Assembly (NCBI GenBank): GCA_001275005.1
Contig: JWZX01003346.1
Location: forward strand, 1 to 59,856
Direction of reading: 5' to 3'
Source: Chrysochromulina tobinii
Taxonomy: Eukaryota; Haptophyta; Prymnesiales; Chrysochromulinaceae
Length of the DNA stretch: 59,856 nucleotides
In this document: positions 37,516 to 47,618 of the stretch, one piece after another
Layout: every line of letters starts with the position of its first letter
Position numbering within the stretch: the stretch's first letter is position 1
The notes under the pieces: model-generated
What the model saw: the letters and a program-made list of their open reading frames with translations, nothing else
What the model was told of the DNA's origin: nothing
Database searches by the model: none
Program-made: the position numbers and the translations under genes

Positions 37516-38575
37516 TCATCGCGACATGAAGCCGCGGCTGACGGACTGAGTCAGATCCGCAAGCGACGAGGGCGAATGGTTGAGGAAGAGGGCGTTCGAC
37601 CTGGATTCCTTGCCAATCGACTGCATCATGTCGAAGTACTGCGTGACAATCATCAGGTCGAGCACTTGCTTTGGGTCAATCCCCTCGATCTCGCGCCCAA
37701 ACGCATTGACGGACTCGCGCAGGCCGCTCATGATGGCCTGACGCTGGCGTGCAAGGCCCACGCCAGCCAGGTACAGGGCCTCGGCGTCCGCCTTGGCGTG
37801 GATCTCGATCGACCTCGCACTCGCTTCGGCATCCTTAATGGCGCGCGTCTTCTTGGCCTCCCCTTCATCGCCCGCGGCCTCTTTGACGCGCCTGGCCTTA
37901 TTGATCTGGTTCATCGCGTTCTTGACCTCGACCGCGGGCTCGATGGCGGTGATGGGTGTGGCAAGGATCTCGTACCCAAACGAGCCGAAGTTCTCCTTGA
38001 GGTTTTCGGCCACCTGCTTCGCAGTCTCATCCTTCTCGAGGAAGACGTTGTCCAGGTCGAGTTTGGGCACGGTTGAGCGCACGACGTCATACACGTACGC
38101 CTGGATCTGGCGGTGGGGATCGGAGAGGCGGTAGTAGGCACTGTGCATCGCCGCCTCCTCCTTTTTGATCTGGTACTGGATGGACACCTGCAAGGCGAGT
38201 GACGATCGGTGGCAGCGCGAGGTAAAGAAGACCTCGGGAAGAGTAGAAGGAGACGCCCGCTTGCGTGCGTGGGGCGCGCGCTTGCGACTGGCTCGCGTGG
38301 CGCCTCTGCCCACTGCCACCTCGTGAGGATCGATAGGGCGCACATGACCGCCGTGCACCGATCACCAAGCGCACCTCGATGTTTGTGAAGACGTTGTCCT
38401 TCGTCTTTGTTTCGCACGTGACTTTGATCTGCTGCAGACGCATCGATACGTGATTGGAGGCCTCGTCGACGCAGCAAATCACAAAACTCAGCCCAGGCTG
38501 CATGATGTATGTAAATGCGCCGCATCGCTCCACCATGCGCACATTGCCCGTCTCAGTGCAAACCGGGTAGCACAC
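37516..38575 (-). CDS. SPFH/hypersensitive-induced-response-like protein B, 5' exon unresolved
   Basis: Exons 38575-38375 and 38187-37516 give 290 residues in the HIR family: VERCGAFTYIMQPGLSFVIC, MRLQQIKVTCETKTKDNVF, SIQYQIKKEEAA, YVYDVVRSTVPKLDLDNVF, GYEILATPITAIEP, NQINKARRVKEAAGDEGEAK, LARQRQAIMSGLRES and VLDLMIVTQYFDMM. The first exon shown begins right after a good acceptor (CTTCCCAG at 38576), so the start codon is in an upstream exon. Candidates near 38750-38790 encode Cys-rich leaders but none both starts with ATG and joins in frame. The intron 38374-38188 (ATCGAG|GTGCGC, CTTGCAG|GTG) gives an alignment without gaps to plant HIR. Confidence 0.75.
38188..38374 (-). other. Intron (187 bp) of HIR-like B
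   Basis: Sits about seven codons later than intron 1 of paralogue A relative to the protein alignment, so it is not the same intron. Confidence 0.75.
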
Positions 38576-38961
38576 CTGGGAAGCAAGTGGTGAGGGGTGG
38601 CGAGGGTGAGCGGCGCGCGGAATGTTGCACCTGAGTGCGCTTCCATGTTGGCTGCATCGCCAGGCACGAGCACAGCGGCCTGCAAGACTGCACGGGGGCA
38701 GCGCTCCTCACCATCCCTGGCAGGGAAGCAGCAGAGGTGGCTTTCCGACGAAGCCATTTTGCGAGCACTGTTTGGCAACACAGGCAACAGAAAGCCACCC
38801 CCTTGTTTCAGCTTGCCTCACGACACTGATTCTGTGAAGATGCGCTCACCAAGGCGCAACGAATCGGAAAGCCCACGACAAAAGCGTGGTCACGCCGCGT
38901 CTCGTCTCCTCGCCATTCAATCTACAAACTCAAGTCGACAGGTTCGCCTCCTTCTCTACGT
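38576..38961. other. Divergent region holding the missing HIR-like B start exon
   Basis: Contains the acceptor at 38576 and presumably the first exon. TCAAGTCGACAGG near 38932 lies just before the next gene. Confidence 0.5.
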
Positions 38962-39288
38962 ATGAAGGCAATCACAATTTTACTGGCCTCATTTGCTTCC
39001 ACCGGAGCAGCAATCATTCTCCAACCAGCGGTGACTCCAACCAGAGTCATCATGATGAGTGCTAGCAAAGATGGCAAAGATGGCAAAGACGGAAAAGACG
39101 GCGATAATAGGTTTATGAAGTTCATGCGGATGGCGGTGACAGGTTCCCCGGACGGCGTAAGCCTCCTGGGAAAGCCTCAGATTGATTGGATGACAGGCAA
39201 ACCCCTGAGCAAGCCGCGCGGGTATGACTGGAATGCTTCCTCCAAAGCCAAAGCCGGACGGGATGACAACCAGAAGAAAAAGGGATGA
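38962..39288 (+). CDS. Unknown small leader-bearing protein
   Basis: 108 residues, single exon from ATG 38962. A signal peptide (MKAITILLASFASTGAA) is followed by a Thr/Arg-containing segment and KDGKDGKDGKDGDN, a short tandem KDG repeat. The rest is basic and hydrophilic (DWMTGKPLSKPRGYDW, then a Lys-rich end). The bipartite leader and Met-rich TRVIMMSAS fit a plastid-targeted protein of a complex-plastid alga. No family was recognised. Confidence 0.6.
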   Translation: MKAITILLASFASTGAAIILQPAVTPTRVIMMSASKDGKDGKDGKDGDNRFMKFMRMAVTGSPDGVSLLGKPQIDWMTGKPLSKPRGYDWNASSKAKAGRDDNQKKKG

Positions 39289-39794
39289 GCCGTATCTACC
39301 CGGTAAGCAGAGACAGGGCCAAGAGCCGCTATGATTGAAGTTGCTCGCCTGCGACCGCACACAGTTGAGGTGCTGCCTGCATTCTGTGTAACGTACGGTT
39401 TTCCCACCCCATCTATTACTAGAGTAGCAGTAGGTTTTTATTATCATCCAATAGGGTGAGCGTCCGCTCAACCTCAAGAGCCGGGAGTTTCAAACTGGTG
39501 CTCACGCTCAGTGTCGAGAGGTTAACTGGTGTGACACATTTAACACGCCCCTGGTTTTGCAGATGCAGTGTATGGCGTGTGCGTCGCCATATCAATCTTC
39601 AATGCGTGCCGCACTACGTAGTATTGCTTGAGTGCTTGAGGTTGCTCCTGTGAATTCAGCTCGCAACAACATGGACGCTTCACGAACCTGAACCTACAAC
39701 TTCGTCACAACCGCCATGTTTGCGTTCGTCCACAAAGACGCGCAGCAAAGCGGTCAGGGACGAAGAGGCTCTTTTTCGGGGGTCTTGGCTCTTA
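39289..39794. other. Intergenic, 506 bp, with a short upstream frame
   Basis: ATG 39716 opens a 29-codon frame that ends at TAA about 39803-39805, overlapping the start of the next gene in another frame. This could act as an upstream ORF. No other feature was seen. Confidence 0.4.
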
Positions 39795-41586
39795 ATGCCA
39801 AGTAAGAGCGCCTCGCCGCGGTCGTCACCTCCGCCGACGCCGGCCAACAGGCTGAGCACGTCGCCCAAGGGACCCGTGGCCAAAGGGACCACCGTCACCC
39901 GTTATCGATGCGGCTTCCCTGGCTGCAACAAGCGCTATGCCTCAACAGACGGTGAGTGTTGCCCAAGCAGGGGCCCTGGCATCCCTGGCGTGGGAGGCGC
40001 GCGCGCCTGCTGGCAAGGTGCTGGTGATTCGCTGAGTGCCGGGGCTTCTCTGGGCGCCTCGCTTCTTGCGAGTGGCTGTGGCCGCCGCGCTGGCGTTCCC
40101 GGGATCCTGTCTCCAGGGAGGACAGTGCATGTGGCGTGTGCAAGGGCTCTTGCCTGACCTACTCCCGCGTGCGTGCCCGTCCTCCCCTGCCTCCCCCCCC
40201 GGGCTCTCCAACGCAGGCGTGCGCAAGCACGCGCGCAAGACGCACATGGCCTGGCTCAAGTCCACCGACGAGGCCGCGGGCTCGCGCGATCGGCAGTACG
40301 AATCCAAGCCCTCGACCTATTGCACCATGGAGCTCGTGGATGCGGATGAAGCGGAGGCGGAGAGCCAGGAGCCAAGCCCGGCGCTTCTGCCCATGCCCAT
40401 GCCCACCATGGTCGACATCCCCGCGCTCAGCTTACGGGTGCCCGCCGAGCCCCCGACGGGATTCTATCCTTGCGGCGTGCCGGCGATGCCGTTACCTGAG
40501 GGGTCGTCGGTGACGGCGCGCGGGTCGGCGGAGGCGAACGCGGTGACAATGGCGCAGGTGATGGCGCAGGTGACGGCCGCATCGGCGATCGTCCATGGTG
40601 GTGCGCCGCCCCCGCCCCTCGCCTGGCTCTTCTCGCACAGCGTGGCGATGCAGGCGCTTGCGCAAGCGCACGGGAGTCATGTACACGCGAGCAATGTGCA
40701 CGCGAGCAATCTATCGTCGTCGTCGCCGCCGCCGCATTCACACGCCGCCGCCGCCGCCGCCGCCACCTTTGCCGCCGCCGCCGCCGCCGCCGCCGCTGCT
40801 CAAGGAGGTGCGCCGCTACCCTCGGCCCTCCCCCCCCTACCCGCCCTCCCCCCCCAATGGACGGCAGCGCACGAGCTGCTCGCGGCGCATTTGGCAGCCG
40901 GGCAGCTGGCGAGCTACCCCGCAGCCGTCATGGCTGGCGCCCTCGGGAGCGGCTGCGGCGCCGGCGTTGGTGCCGGCGCCGGCGTCGGTGCCTATGGCGC
41001 TTGCGCTGGCTTTGGTGCTGGCTTCGGCGGCTTTGGCGCCGGCTTCGGCGGGGGCGCACCAAGCATGGGCCCGGCTTCACACAGCGTCTTCACACCAAGC
41101 ATGGGCCCGGCTTCGCCGATGGCGGCGCCAGGCAACTGGGACGATTTGGACGAGCTGTTTGCGCGTGCGACGGACGGGAACAGGAGGGAAGTCGACGAGG
41201 ACCGGGAGGAGGCGGACGACGAGGACCGCGACCGACCGGGCGATCCGCTGTGCCTCTCGCCCCCCCTGGCCTCCGCCATGGCGGCTGTGAGGGTCGACGG
41301 CGCCATGTCGCCGTTTGATCTTGAGAGCGAGAGCGCAAAAGCGCGAGCGGAGCGGCCGACGGTGCCGGCCTCGCAGTCGGCCTCGCCGCAAACGACGATG
41401 ATCATCGGCCTCGAAAGTCCGGCTGTGCCGGCGCTTCCGACGAAGCTGGCCGTAGGCGGCTTCTCGCCCACGCCACCGGCGCCAGCCGCCCCTTCGGCCG
41501 AAGAGCTGATAGAGGACGGCCTGGGGAGCGAGGTCAACTACACCGACTTCCTCGAAACGCTCCTCACTGTGGAACCTGTCGTCTGA
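39795..41586 (+). CDS. Single C2H2 zinc-finger regulator with low-complexity tail
   Basis: Exons 39795-39951 and 40217-41586 encode 508 residues. The intron (GTGAGT donor, CCAACGCAG acceptor, 265 bp) cuts the finger itself; the join gives RYRCGFPGCNKRYASTDGVR then KHARKTHMAWLK, a Cx4Cx12Hx4H finger. The remainder is disordered: poly-Ala runs (coded near 40740-40800), Gly/Ala/Phe repeats (GAGFGGFGAGFGG), two HSVFTPSMGPAS-like units, and acidic stretches. The C-terminal acidic-hydrophobic tail (VNYTDFLETLLTVEPVV) resembles an activation domain. A DNA-binding transcription factor is likely. Confidence 0.75.
39952..40216 (+). other. Intron (265 bp) inside the zinc finger
   Basis: ACG|GTGAGT donor and CTCCAACGCAG acceptor, phase 1. 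A run of nine C near 40192-40200 forms part of the pyrimidine tract. Confidence 0.8.
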
Positions 41587-42465
41587 GGTGGGCAACGCCG
41601 GCTGTGGGGACAACAGGAGGGGACAAGTGGCGCCCCTCTGCCGCCCCCCTCCCACTGCGTCCCACTATACCCAATTCGTCCCCCTCGTCGCCTCCTTCTG
41701 CCTCCCTCCGCCCTCGTCGGCTCCGACACACCGTCCGCCCTTCGGCGTGTGAATGGGAGCCATCTGTGAACGCTTCTCTGGCGCTACGTGCCCCTGTGTA
41801 ATGTACCTTCTGCCCGCCCGTCGGCAGCCGAGGCATCACCCCTTGCCTGTGTGCCTCTGTACCATTCAAGGCATTCACGTTGGCGCCCCGGGGCTCTTGG
41901 CCTCGTCGCCGCCGCGTGCGTGCCCCCCTGCCGTCGTTGATCGCGTGTGAATGGGTTCATCGTCCCCCGCATCCTCCGCGCCCGGTTGGTGTAGCTTATC
42001 GGTCTCCAGTCTCTCATGTTCGAGTAAACAACAACACAGTGTGTGATACCATGCCGAACATGCGTGTTAAACAAGTTTGAAGTAGTCGTCATGACTCATG
42101 TCGATTATATATTTGATTGATCCGGATACGAAGAAGCGTCTCAGAGTCAGACGCGCGTTATATACAACGCAGTACGCACTGTATGCCGGACTGACGACTG
42201 ACCACTCTGACAACCGCACTGCGGAACCGCCATGGGAACCTCACAGCATGAAATTTTTCGAATCCGGGAGACCGGAAATTTTTCGGATCGTATCCCCGTC
42301 CACCGCCGGCCTCTCGGGTCGGCGCGGGTCCCTCGACCCTCGTCGCGCGCGGTGTCGTCCCCGACCACCGCGTCGCCGCCATTGCATCCCGGGTCCGTCC
42401 ATGCCCAGGGTGCCGCTGACTGTCCCCCGTTCTCGACGCTCAGGTCTTGCCTCCACTACCGAACG
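41587..42465. other. Convergent intergenic region, 879 bp
   Basis: Between convergent genes. Frames here read as Arg/Pro strings. It includes GAAATTTTTCG steps near 42249-42285 (ATTTTTCGAATCCGG and ATTTTTCGGATCG). No gene is supported. Confidence 0.45.
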
Positions 42466-45164
42466 TCATGGGTGCCAGGCGTCGCCGGCGCCGCGGAGGC
42501 CGTACTTGAGGCGTAATGCAAGCGACTGCATCAGGCTATCGAAGGCGTCCGGCGCGTGCGCGAGGATAAGCCTCACCTCAAGGGGAAGTGCTTCGCGCCA
42601 CAAGAGGCGCGTCCACACCGCGGCGAGGGCATGCCGCTTGGACATCAGGGCTGTCGTGTTGGCGGCCAGACGGCGCAGGATCATGGGCAGCTGTGGCAGG
42701 TCGCGAGGCTCGAGACGCACGGCGATGGCGTCCCAGTCGAGTAGAAGCCCTTCAAAGGCCTGCAGCACGGGAGGGTAGGCCGAGGCCTCGTCCCGCTGGA
42801 TGAGCACTGGAATGCACCCGAGGGCTGCGCTGTGGAACACGCGCATGCCCCAGCCGGTGCCACTCGGGCACAAGCAGAAGATGGTCTGGAGCATCTCGGC
42901 GTCGAGAGAGACGTACGGCGGAGGCGGCTTGAGGTCCGTCGCACGCAGCTGGAAGCCCTCCTCCTTGTGGAATCGGCGGTAGACCTCCCAGCGCACCCCG
43001 AAGGAGTAGTGGTCGAGGAAGCCGTGCTTCTGACGGCACTTGCGCCCGAGCTCGGCAAGACCGTTCATGTGATCGTAAGTCTGCCAGCAGATGGCGCCGT
43101 GGAAGAAGAGGAGCTTGGTGCGCCCGTGCCATGCCTTGTGGTTCGCGTCGGCGGCGGCGGCGCGCGCGGCGGCGGCTGGGTCGGTGGGGAATTGTCGGTG
43201 GAAGGTGAGGAAGGGCGACTTGGCGACAATGTGGTCGCGCAGCACGCCTGGAATGACGAGGTCGCGCGTGGCGTCGAAGCAACGCTCCGTCGGCACGCCT
43301 CCGAGCCCCGTGACGGCACCCCAATTGCTCAGAAGGATCGAGGCGCGCGTCTGGTCCCAGATCGATCCCCAGGGGTTCGAGCACCCCGCCGCGTCGCGCG
43401 TGTTCGACCAGATGTGATCCGCGCCGCCCGACCTGTTGAAGTATGGCCACACGCTGCGCACATATTGGTGCGCACGCCAGTAGACCTCCGGATTGCCCCA
43501 CGAGCCATGGAAATCCCACACGGGCACGTAGTAAAAGTCCGCACGCGAGGGATCCGTCGTTCGGTGCGCCGAGCGGAGCAGCGAGATGTGCACCGCTTTG
43601 AAGCCCCGATAGTCGGCTGGCCCGTGTGAATAGAAGGCCCATGTCGGCTCGGCCTTGAGTGCCAGGACGTTCATGCGGGCGGGCAGCTCATACACGTACA
43701 CGCACGGGCGCACGCATGTGCCCGCGGCAGCGCCCATGCTAGCAGCGCCGGCGCCGCCTTCAATGCCCGCCTGTGAATGCCCTCGTGTGAATTCGGCGCC
43801 GCCTTCAATGCCGCCGCCGCCTTCCTCGCTGGCTCCGCCGCCGCCGCTGCCTCGTGACGTGAGGCTTGAGGGGATGGTGGGTGGCGCGGCAATTCCCAGG
43901 TGGCCAGCGGGCAGCGCATGCAACGCCTCCGTGCTCGCCCTGAACGGCTCCAGCGAACAGTCGACCCCGTAATAGGGCGGTCGACAGAGGCAAAAGCCAA
44001 AGTCGCACCGGCCGCGGTTGAGGCAATCTGAGACACAAAACCATCTGGGATGCCTCTCGCACGCTGCACCAAAGTAGCCTGGGATGCACTGGCACGTGCC
44101 ACCCTGGCACACACCCCGCCCATTGCACCGGTCGGGGCATTGGTCCAGCGGCGAACCGACGCAATCAATGGTCGCGCCGCTGCCATCGCCTCGGGTCGGA
44201 TGGCGCTCACCTGATCAAGGAGGCCATCAGAGGTCATCCGAGGCTATACGAGGCAATCCGAGGCAAACAGAGGGCTCGGATGGCACGCACCCCTCGAGTG
44301 CTCGCACACAGGCTTGTCACAAAAGAAGGCGGACGAGTCGTTATAGACGCACCAGCCGTGATGGGTCTGCGGGCGTGCGAGCGCAGGCTGCACGTGCAAT
44401 TCGCATTGGGGACCCCATCGGTGGCGTGGACAGTCGCAACGACCCAAATCGGGCAGGCACACGCCCTCGTTTGCGACGCACTCGCGCGGGCACTGTTGGC
44501 GGCCCCAATGCCACGCATTGCCGGTGAGCACTGGGATGATGCGTGTGGCGCCGCCCATGGCGCGCGGCGGCATCGCCACCACCGGCGAGTCGCGCTCATC
44601 CCATCCTGACTGCTGCATGATGGCCAGAAGCTCAGCGTCGCGCTTGGACATGCCGCTCGCGTACCCGACCTTGTTGCCGTGGGCGACAATGGCGACGCCC
44701 CATGAGTCACGCACGTCCGCCGAGGCATCCGGACGATTTGCCGGGTGCGCCGCCATGTACGCGAGGTGCAGCGCGTATGCGGACGGCAGCGGTGAAAGCG
44801 GCTTGAGAGGGCCAACGTCAATGGCCCGAGCTGCACTCGTTGCCACAGCGCCAGCGGCGGCACTGGCGGCGCCCTCGACGATGGTAGCGCTCGTGTTCGT
44901 CGTCGGTTCTTCACGGTTGCGCGCACGCGCTTTTCTCTGCCGCCGCCGCCGCCGCCGTTGCTTCTCCGCCAAGAACCTGTCCTCGAGGTCGATCTTGCAA
45001 GTAGGGCCCGGGCACTGCTGTAGGGCCCGGGCGTGGCGCGCGAGCCGCACGGGCTCTACAGCAACGTGCGGCGGCGGCGCGGGGGACGCGGTGCGGGAGA
45101 ACAAGAGCCCCGCCGCAATCGCGCCGAGAGCGAAGCACAGCAATGTGCTCCTTGCTGAGGACAT
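42466..45164 (-). CDS. EGF-like and exostosin-family (GT47) glycosyltransferase
   Basis: Exons 45164-44291 and 44210-42466 encode 872 residues. Residues about 5-25 are a signal anchor (STLLCFALGAIAAGLLF), so it is a type II Golgi protein. A basic stem follows (EKQRRRRRRQRKARARNR). Three Cys-rich EGF-like modules come next: CVANEGVCLPDLGRCDC, CNGRGVCQGGTCQCIPGYFG and CLNRGRCDFGFCLCRPPYYG. The catalytic part is exostosin-like: CVYVYELPARMN, ADFYYVPVWDFHGSWGNPEV, HIWSNTRDAAGCSNPWG, TKLLFFHGAICWQTYDH and FCLCPSGTGWGMRVFHSAAL with GCIPVLIQRDEA. It adds sugars to surface polysaccharide or glycoprotein. The intron is introner-like and joins Ser-Arg-Gly to Glu-Arg-His in phase 1. Confidence 0.85.
44211..44290 (-). 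other. Introner-like intron (80 bp), module A
   Basis: On the minus strand the donor is AGGG|GTGCGT and the acceptor CTTGATCAG|GTGAGC. A flanking repeat of about 18 bp (GTGNGNGCCATCCGANCC) contains the junction. The filler has CTCGGATTGCCTCG and CTCTGATGGCCTCC units, in sense orientation. Confidence 0.85.
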
Positions 45165-45870
45165 TCAGCCAGATTCGCGGCCACACACACGCGCCCGTTT
45201 CGCGGCCACACACACGCGCCCGCCACACTCCGTTTCGAGGTACGGGTCCTCCACGCACGCGAGCATTGAAAACGAATTTGCTGTGAAAGTGTTGAGAGTC
45301 GTTTTCAGAGCTGACCTTTTCGAGAAAGCGGTCGGTGTGCGCGTGTCCGTTTGTCGATTCAACTGACCTTTTCGCAAGGAAGCACCAACGATGTGTGAAT
45401 CGCCACCGGGATGCGACCGCACAGCGACAGTCTGTGTTTCGCGTGGGTCGATTGCTCGATTCCGAGTCTGACCGAGCTAACGGTTACCTTGTAGGGCTTT
45501 TCTCAAGAAAGCCGACCCGCGACCGAGCAGCAGGGTGAGGCCCGGAGGATCAAGCTCAAAGCCGTCTAGGTGTGCGCGCGTTCGCGCATATTAAAAATGC
45601 GCGTCGTTCTCGGTCGAGTCGGTTTACGATGATCTGAGCTGACCGTTTTCGCGTGCGACAGTGCACACACTAGAGGATGTCAGGTTTTCCCACTTGCACT
45701 CTTCATCCGATCTCAAATACTACGACACATCGGCGAGACGAACTGACTGAAGGTGCAGGCTCTCACATGCTGTCTCGTCGCCGTCTCGCGGCCTCAATGC
45801 CTCCTCCAGGAAACCCAGCGGCTCCCATTCGCATGCGCGTGATCGATCCGCACACGTCGCACAGAGCGCC
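45165..45870. other. Intergenic, 706 bp, with TGACCTTTTCG motifs
   Basis: Upstream of the exostosin-like gene. It holds three TGACC(G)TTTTCG copies and a tandem CGCGGCCACACACACGCGCC pair near 45176-45221. No gene was recognised. Confidence 0.5.
45312..45377 (+). promoter_or_regulatory. TGACCTTTTCG motif pair
   Basis: TGACCTTTTCGAGA at 45312-45325 and TGACCTTTTCGCAA at 45364-45377; a third form, TGACCGTTTTCGCG, is at 45640. GAGCTGACC context is shared with the minus-strand copies near 52.6 kb. Confidence 0.5.
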
Positions 45871-46482
45871 TTACTGGGCGGGCCCTCCGCATGGATAGCC
45901 ACAGCACTCGGCCCCCATCGGCACGATCTCGCCCGAGCGCACGTACTTAGTTCCCCCGTGGATGTAAACCACACGCTGGTCGCACGGGCAGCAGAATGGG
46001 ACGCAGGTAGCTGGCCAGCAGAAAAAGAGTAAGAGGAGGCAGATGATGAGGGTGGTGCAGCCGATGAAAGTCTCCTCCTGATAGACGCCGCCGGGCGGCG
46101 CGCCTGGGGGCGGAACCGCCACCGAGAACCCCGGTTGCTGATTGATCACGATAGGAGCGGGGGGAGCCTGCATAATGATCTGGGGTGGCGGCGCACCATA
46201 CGGCTGCTGCCCATACGGCTGCTGCCCATACGGCTGCTGCCCATACGGCTGCTGCCCATAGGGCGCACCCATCATGACCGGCTGCCCCATCACCGGGCCC
46301 ACCGGCTGGGCCACCGGGGCCATCGGTTGGGCCATCGCGGGCATGCTGAACATGAACGAGCTTCCCGGCGGGTGGCCCGGCGGCACTGTGAGAGTAACCG
46401 GGCCCGATGGGGTCATTATCTGGAACTGATCCCCCGTATTCAGGCCCATTGGGACGGTCGCCTGGAACTGCTGCTCGTGCAT
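45871..46482 (-). CDS. Unknown Pro/Gln-rich protein with Cys-rich membrane segment
   Basis: A 203-residue single exon from ATG 46482. The start (MHEQQFQATVPMGLNTGDQF, then SGPVTLTVPPGHPPGSSFMF) is a short conserved-looking domain. A PYGQQ tandem repeat (four units) and Pro/Met-rich text follow. The hydrophobic segment CTTLIICLLLLFFCWPATCV runs into PFCCPCDQR, a Cys-rich juxtamembrane part typical of palmitoylated proteins, and GGTKYVRSG ends it. The layout resembles BRI3-type or LITAF-like tail-anchored proteins, but no exact family is claimed. Confidence 0.65.
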   Translation of the reverse strand: MHEQQFQATVPMGLNTGDQFQIMTPSGPVTLTVPPGHPPGSSFMFSMPAMAQPMAPVAQPVGPVMGQPVMMGAPYGQQPYGQQPYGQQPYGQQPYGAPPPQIIMQAPPAPIVINQQPGFSVAVPPPGAPPGGVYQEETFIGCTTLIICLLLLFFCWPATCVPFCCPCDQRVVYIHGGTKYVRSGEIVPMGAECCGYPCGGPAQ

Positions 46483-46630
46483 CGTTCACGAGCAAGAGGG
46501 CAGCCTCCGCTTCCCGACAAACGAAGACGCCCTAGGTGTGACTGTGAAACCACAAAGAGCTTTGTATCTTGTGAACTTTCCTCCCTCGAGTGATTCACTT
46601 CTTAACTCTTTTCACACTTTTCGATAAGTC
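46483..46630. promoter_or_regulatory. Compact divergent promoter, 148 bp
   Basis: Only 148 bp separate starts at 46482 (minus) and 46631 (plus), so the two genes must share regulatory DNA. No TTGACTTGAC array was seen here. Confidence 0.45.
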
Positions 46631-47479
46631 ATGAAGTCGGTCTGGCGCGGCCGCGCCCTCGCCGTGGCTAGCCACCTGCTCATCTGGGTCTTCGTCGCGT
46701 TCAACTACGTGCAGCACGCGGTGTGGCGCTCGCCGCCGTGGAGCGTGGGCGTGTTCGCTTCCTCGCACCTCCTGCTGGCGCTCTTTGCGCTGTCATGGTG
46801 GCAGGTCACATTCAGCCGTGCACAAGGGCCGCCGCAAGCGTGGTACGACTCCGTCAACCCTATGGCCGAGGTGTGCAAACGCACGGGTGTCTCGCTGCCT
46901 CCGCGGGCGCGCCTCTGGGACGATGAGCTTGTGCTCGGCTTCGACCACTTCTGTGGCTGGCTTGGCGTGCCGATTGGCTTGCACAACCGCAAGTTCTTCG
47001 TGCTGCTGCTCTTGTACGGTTCGCTGCTGACGGCTGTGGGGGGCTCACTCTCGCTCCACGACTATCTCGTCAAGTCGAGCGCCACTCCCCTTTTACCGTC
47101 CGCCGGTGGCCGTGGCGGCGGCGAGGACGGCCATCCGTCGCTCATGTCTTCGGTTATGGTTTTCGTGTCGCCGGCGCTGTTCCTGTACAGTCTGTACAGC
47201 GGCGCTGGCCAGCTCAGGCAGCTCTCGCTCGAGGTGTACACTACGCTCTTCGACATGGCCACCTGCGTCGTTCTCTTCGTCTTCCTCGTGTACCACGTGC
47301 GGCTCGTCTTGCGCAACGGCACAACAATCGACCCGATCACCTCCCGATGGGACGTCGGCCGCCGCGCGAACTGGGAGCAGGTCTTTGGCCACAAGGCGAT
47401 CTGGTGGCTTGTGCCCTTGCGAGGGTCGGGGCCGACTGTGGATGGCGTCAACTGGCCCGAAAGGCTGGAGCGGATCTGA
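46631..47479 (+). CDS. DHHC palmitoyltransferase-like protein with DHFC and a lost zinc site
   Basis: A 282-residue single exon from ATG 46631. Four hydrophobic helices are seen, two before and two after the core, as in zDHHC enzymes. The core VLGFDHFCGWLGVPIGLHNR KFF (written in two parts) aligns with the family block FDHHCPWLxNxIGxxNxxxF. The second His is Phe107 and most zinc-binding Cys/His upstream are gone: PPRARLWDDELVLG stands where PPRAHHCxxCxxCV is usual. The catalytic Cys108 and a TTxD motif (GTTIDP) after helix four remain. It could be an atypical S-acyltransferase (yeast Akr1 and Pfa5 use DHYC) or a pseudo-enzyme. Confidence 0.75.
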   Translation: MKSVWRGRALAVASHLLIWVFVAFNYVQHAVWRSPPWSVGVFASSHLLLALFALSWWQVTFSRAQGPPQAWYDSVNPMAEVCKRTGVSLPPRARLWDDELVLGFDHFCGWLGVPIGLHNRKFFVLLLLYGSLLTAVGGSLSLHDYLVKSSATPLLPSAGGRGGGEDGHPSLMSSVMVFVSPALFLYSLYSGAGQLRQLSLEVYTTLFDMATCVVLFVFLVYHVRLVLRNGTTIDPITSRWDVGRRANWEQVFGHKAIWWLVPLRGSGPTVDGVNWPERLERI

Positions 47480-47618
47480 GACCAGCACAAATATCCGATC
47501 GTCACCGCCTAAGACGGCGAACGCTGTGACGCTGCCTCTGACGCCGGCGCCGTACGCATTGTGGGACCGCGCGAATAAGTCTAGAATCAATTAAGGTGGT
47601 AGCTCAAGATCCTAAATA

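Noticed and set aside
38597-38798. Cys-rich first exon for HIR-like B starting near 38798
   Set aside because: It would splice in phase 0 but begins with GTG after an in-frame stop, with no ATG.
42098-42778. A 226-residue plus-strand frame
   Set aside because: Its second half is antisense to the exostosin-like gene and reads as Arg/Pro strings; the first part has no start context or family.
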